Source: an uncultured Asticcacaulis sp. (lineage in GTDB: Bacteria > Pseudomonadota > Alphaproteobacteria > Caulobacterales > Caulobacteraceae). Taken from it: DNA of 7,397 nucleotides. Positions 7,102 through 7,397 of the stretch are shown piece after piece. Location: NCBI GenBank assembly GCA_946480525.1, contig CAMLLA010000206.1:1-7397 (forward strand), written 5' to 3'. Numbering within the stretch: position 1 is the first letter of the stretch; every line of letters begins with the position of its first letter. The notes beneath the pieces were generated by a model. The model saw only the letters and a list, made by a program, of their open reading frames with translations, did not search any database and had not been told where the DNA came from. The position numbers and the translations under genes are program-made.

Positions 7102-7397
7102 ATGCGTCGTTACGCCTATGGTTGGATTACGCTTATTTTTTTCGTCGTGTCGATGATCGGGCACTGGGCATTTGGCTGGTTCGCCTATCTGGATGAGGCC
7201 AAGAACCACGCCGAGGCGCCCCAGGTGATGGCCTACCTGATCGAAATGGGCCGGGACACATTTGAAAACTGGCAGTCGGAGTTCCTGCAACTGATCTGGC
7301 AGGTGGTGGGGCTGGCCTATTTTCTATATGTCGGTTCGCCGTCGTCCAAGGAAAACGACGACCGTACCGAAGCCAAGCTGGATGCGCTGCTGGAACT
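7102..7397 (+). CDS. Small membrane protein resembling DUF6766 (partial, cut by the right edge)
   Basis: The first 98 codons of an open frame are visible. The N-terminus MRRYAYGWITLIFFVVSMIGHWAFGWFAYL gives one membrane helix (about 7-29). A soluble stretch follows (30-57), then ENWQSEFLQLIWQVVGLAYFLYVGS (55-79), with a second helix at about 62-78. The tail begins SSKENDDRTEAKLDALLE. The Arg-Arg-Tyr start, the ENWQSEFLQL motif and the GSxxSK turn match what I recall of DUF6766 proteins, whose function is unknown. GGAG (7090-7093) lies 8 nt before the ATG; the nearby ATG at 7094 is out of frame. It follows kefC by 57 nt in the same direction and may be cotranscribed. The assignment is from memory of the family pattern. 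Confidence 0.75.
   Translation, partial: MRRYAYGWITLIFFVVSMIGHWAFGWFAYLDEAKNHAEAPQVMAYLIEMGRDTFENWQSEFLQLIWQVVGLAYFLYVGSPSSKENDDRTEAKLDALLE

Noticed and set aside
6508..7290. 260-codon minus-strand open frame opposite the end of kefC and the DUF6766-like gene
   Set aside because: It spans two well-supported genes on the other strand and their intergenic gap, and has no family resemblance.

Overview
The window reads as ordinary chromosomal sequence from a GC-rich Gram-negative bacterium, most likely an alphaproteobacterium. This rests on the gene families, Shine-Dalgarno sites and G/C-ending codons, and no species marker is present. Eight protein-coding genes fill almost all of it. No rRNA, tRNA, CRISPR array, insertion sequence or phage gene was seen, and no gap between genes exceeds about 85 bases.

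The first 5.1 kb is a tight leftward (minus-strand) run. In transcription order it encodes a secreted or membrane-anchored GH16 beta-glucanase, an N-formylglutamate amidohydrolase-like protein (hutG-like), FolD, an FAD/NADH-dependent ferredoxin reductase, and the two subunits of a 3-oxoacid CoA-transferase (scoA, scoB; scoB runs off the left edge). Most junctions are 0 to 27 nt. A strong sigma70-type promoter (TTGGCA, 17 nt, TATGAT) sits directly upstream of the GH16 gene. The only real break is 83 nt before scoAB, where a stem-loop overlaps the reductase stop codon, so scoAB may be a separate transcription unit.

The right part runs rightward. It holds a KefC-like CPA2 potassium/proton antiporter of 609 residues with its cytosolic TrkA-N (RCK) domain, followed by the start of a small two-helix membrane protein resembling the DUF6766 family. 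A hairpin in the 57-nt gap between them reaches into the ribosome-binding site of the second gene.

Functionally the leftward run is a mixture: polysaccharide cleavage, formyl/one-carbon metabolism (HutG releases formate; FolD interconverts methylene- and formyl-THF), an electron-transfer flavoprotein without its ferredoxin or oxygenase, and ketone-body or short-chain acyl-CoA metabolism. No clearly new system was found. The points most worth checking are the operon composition, an Arg in the conserved FolD PGGVGPMT motif, the Kef loop variant, and two hairpins.
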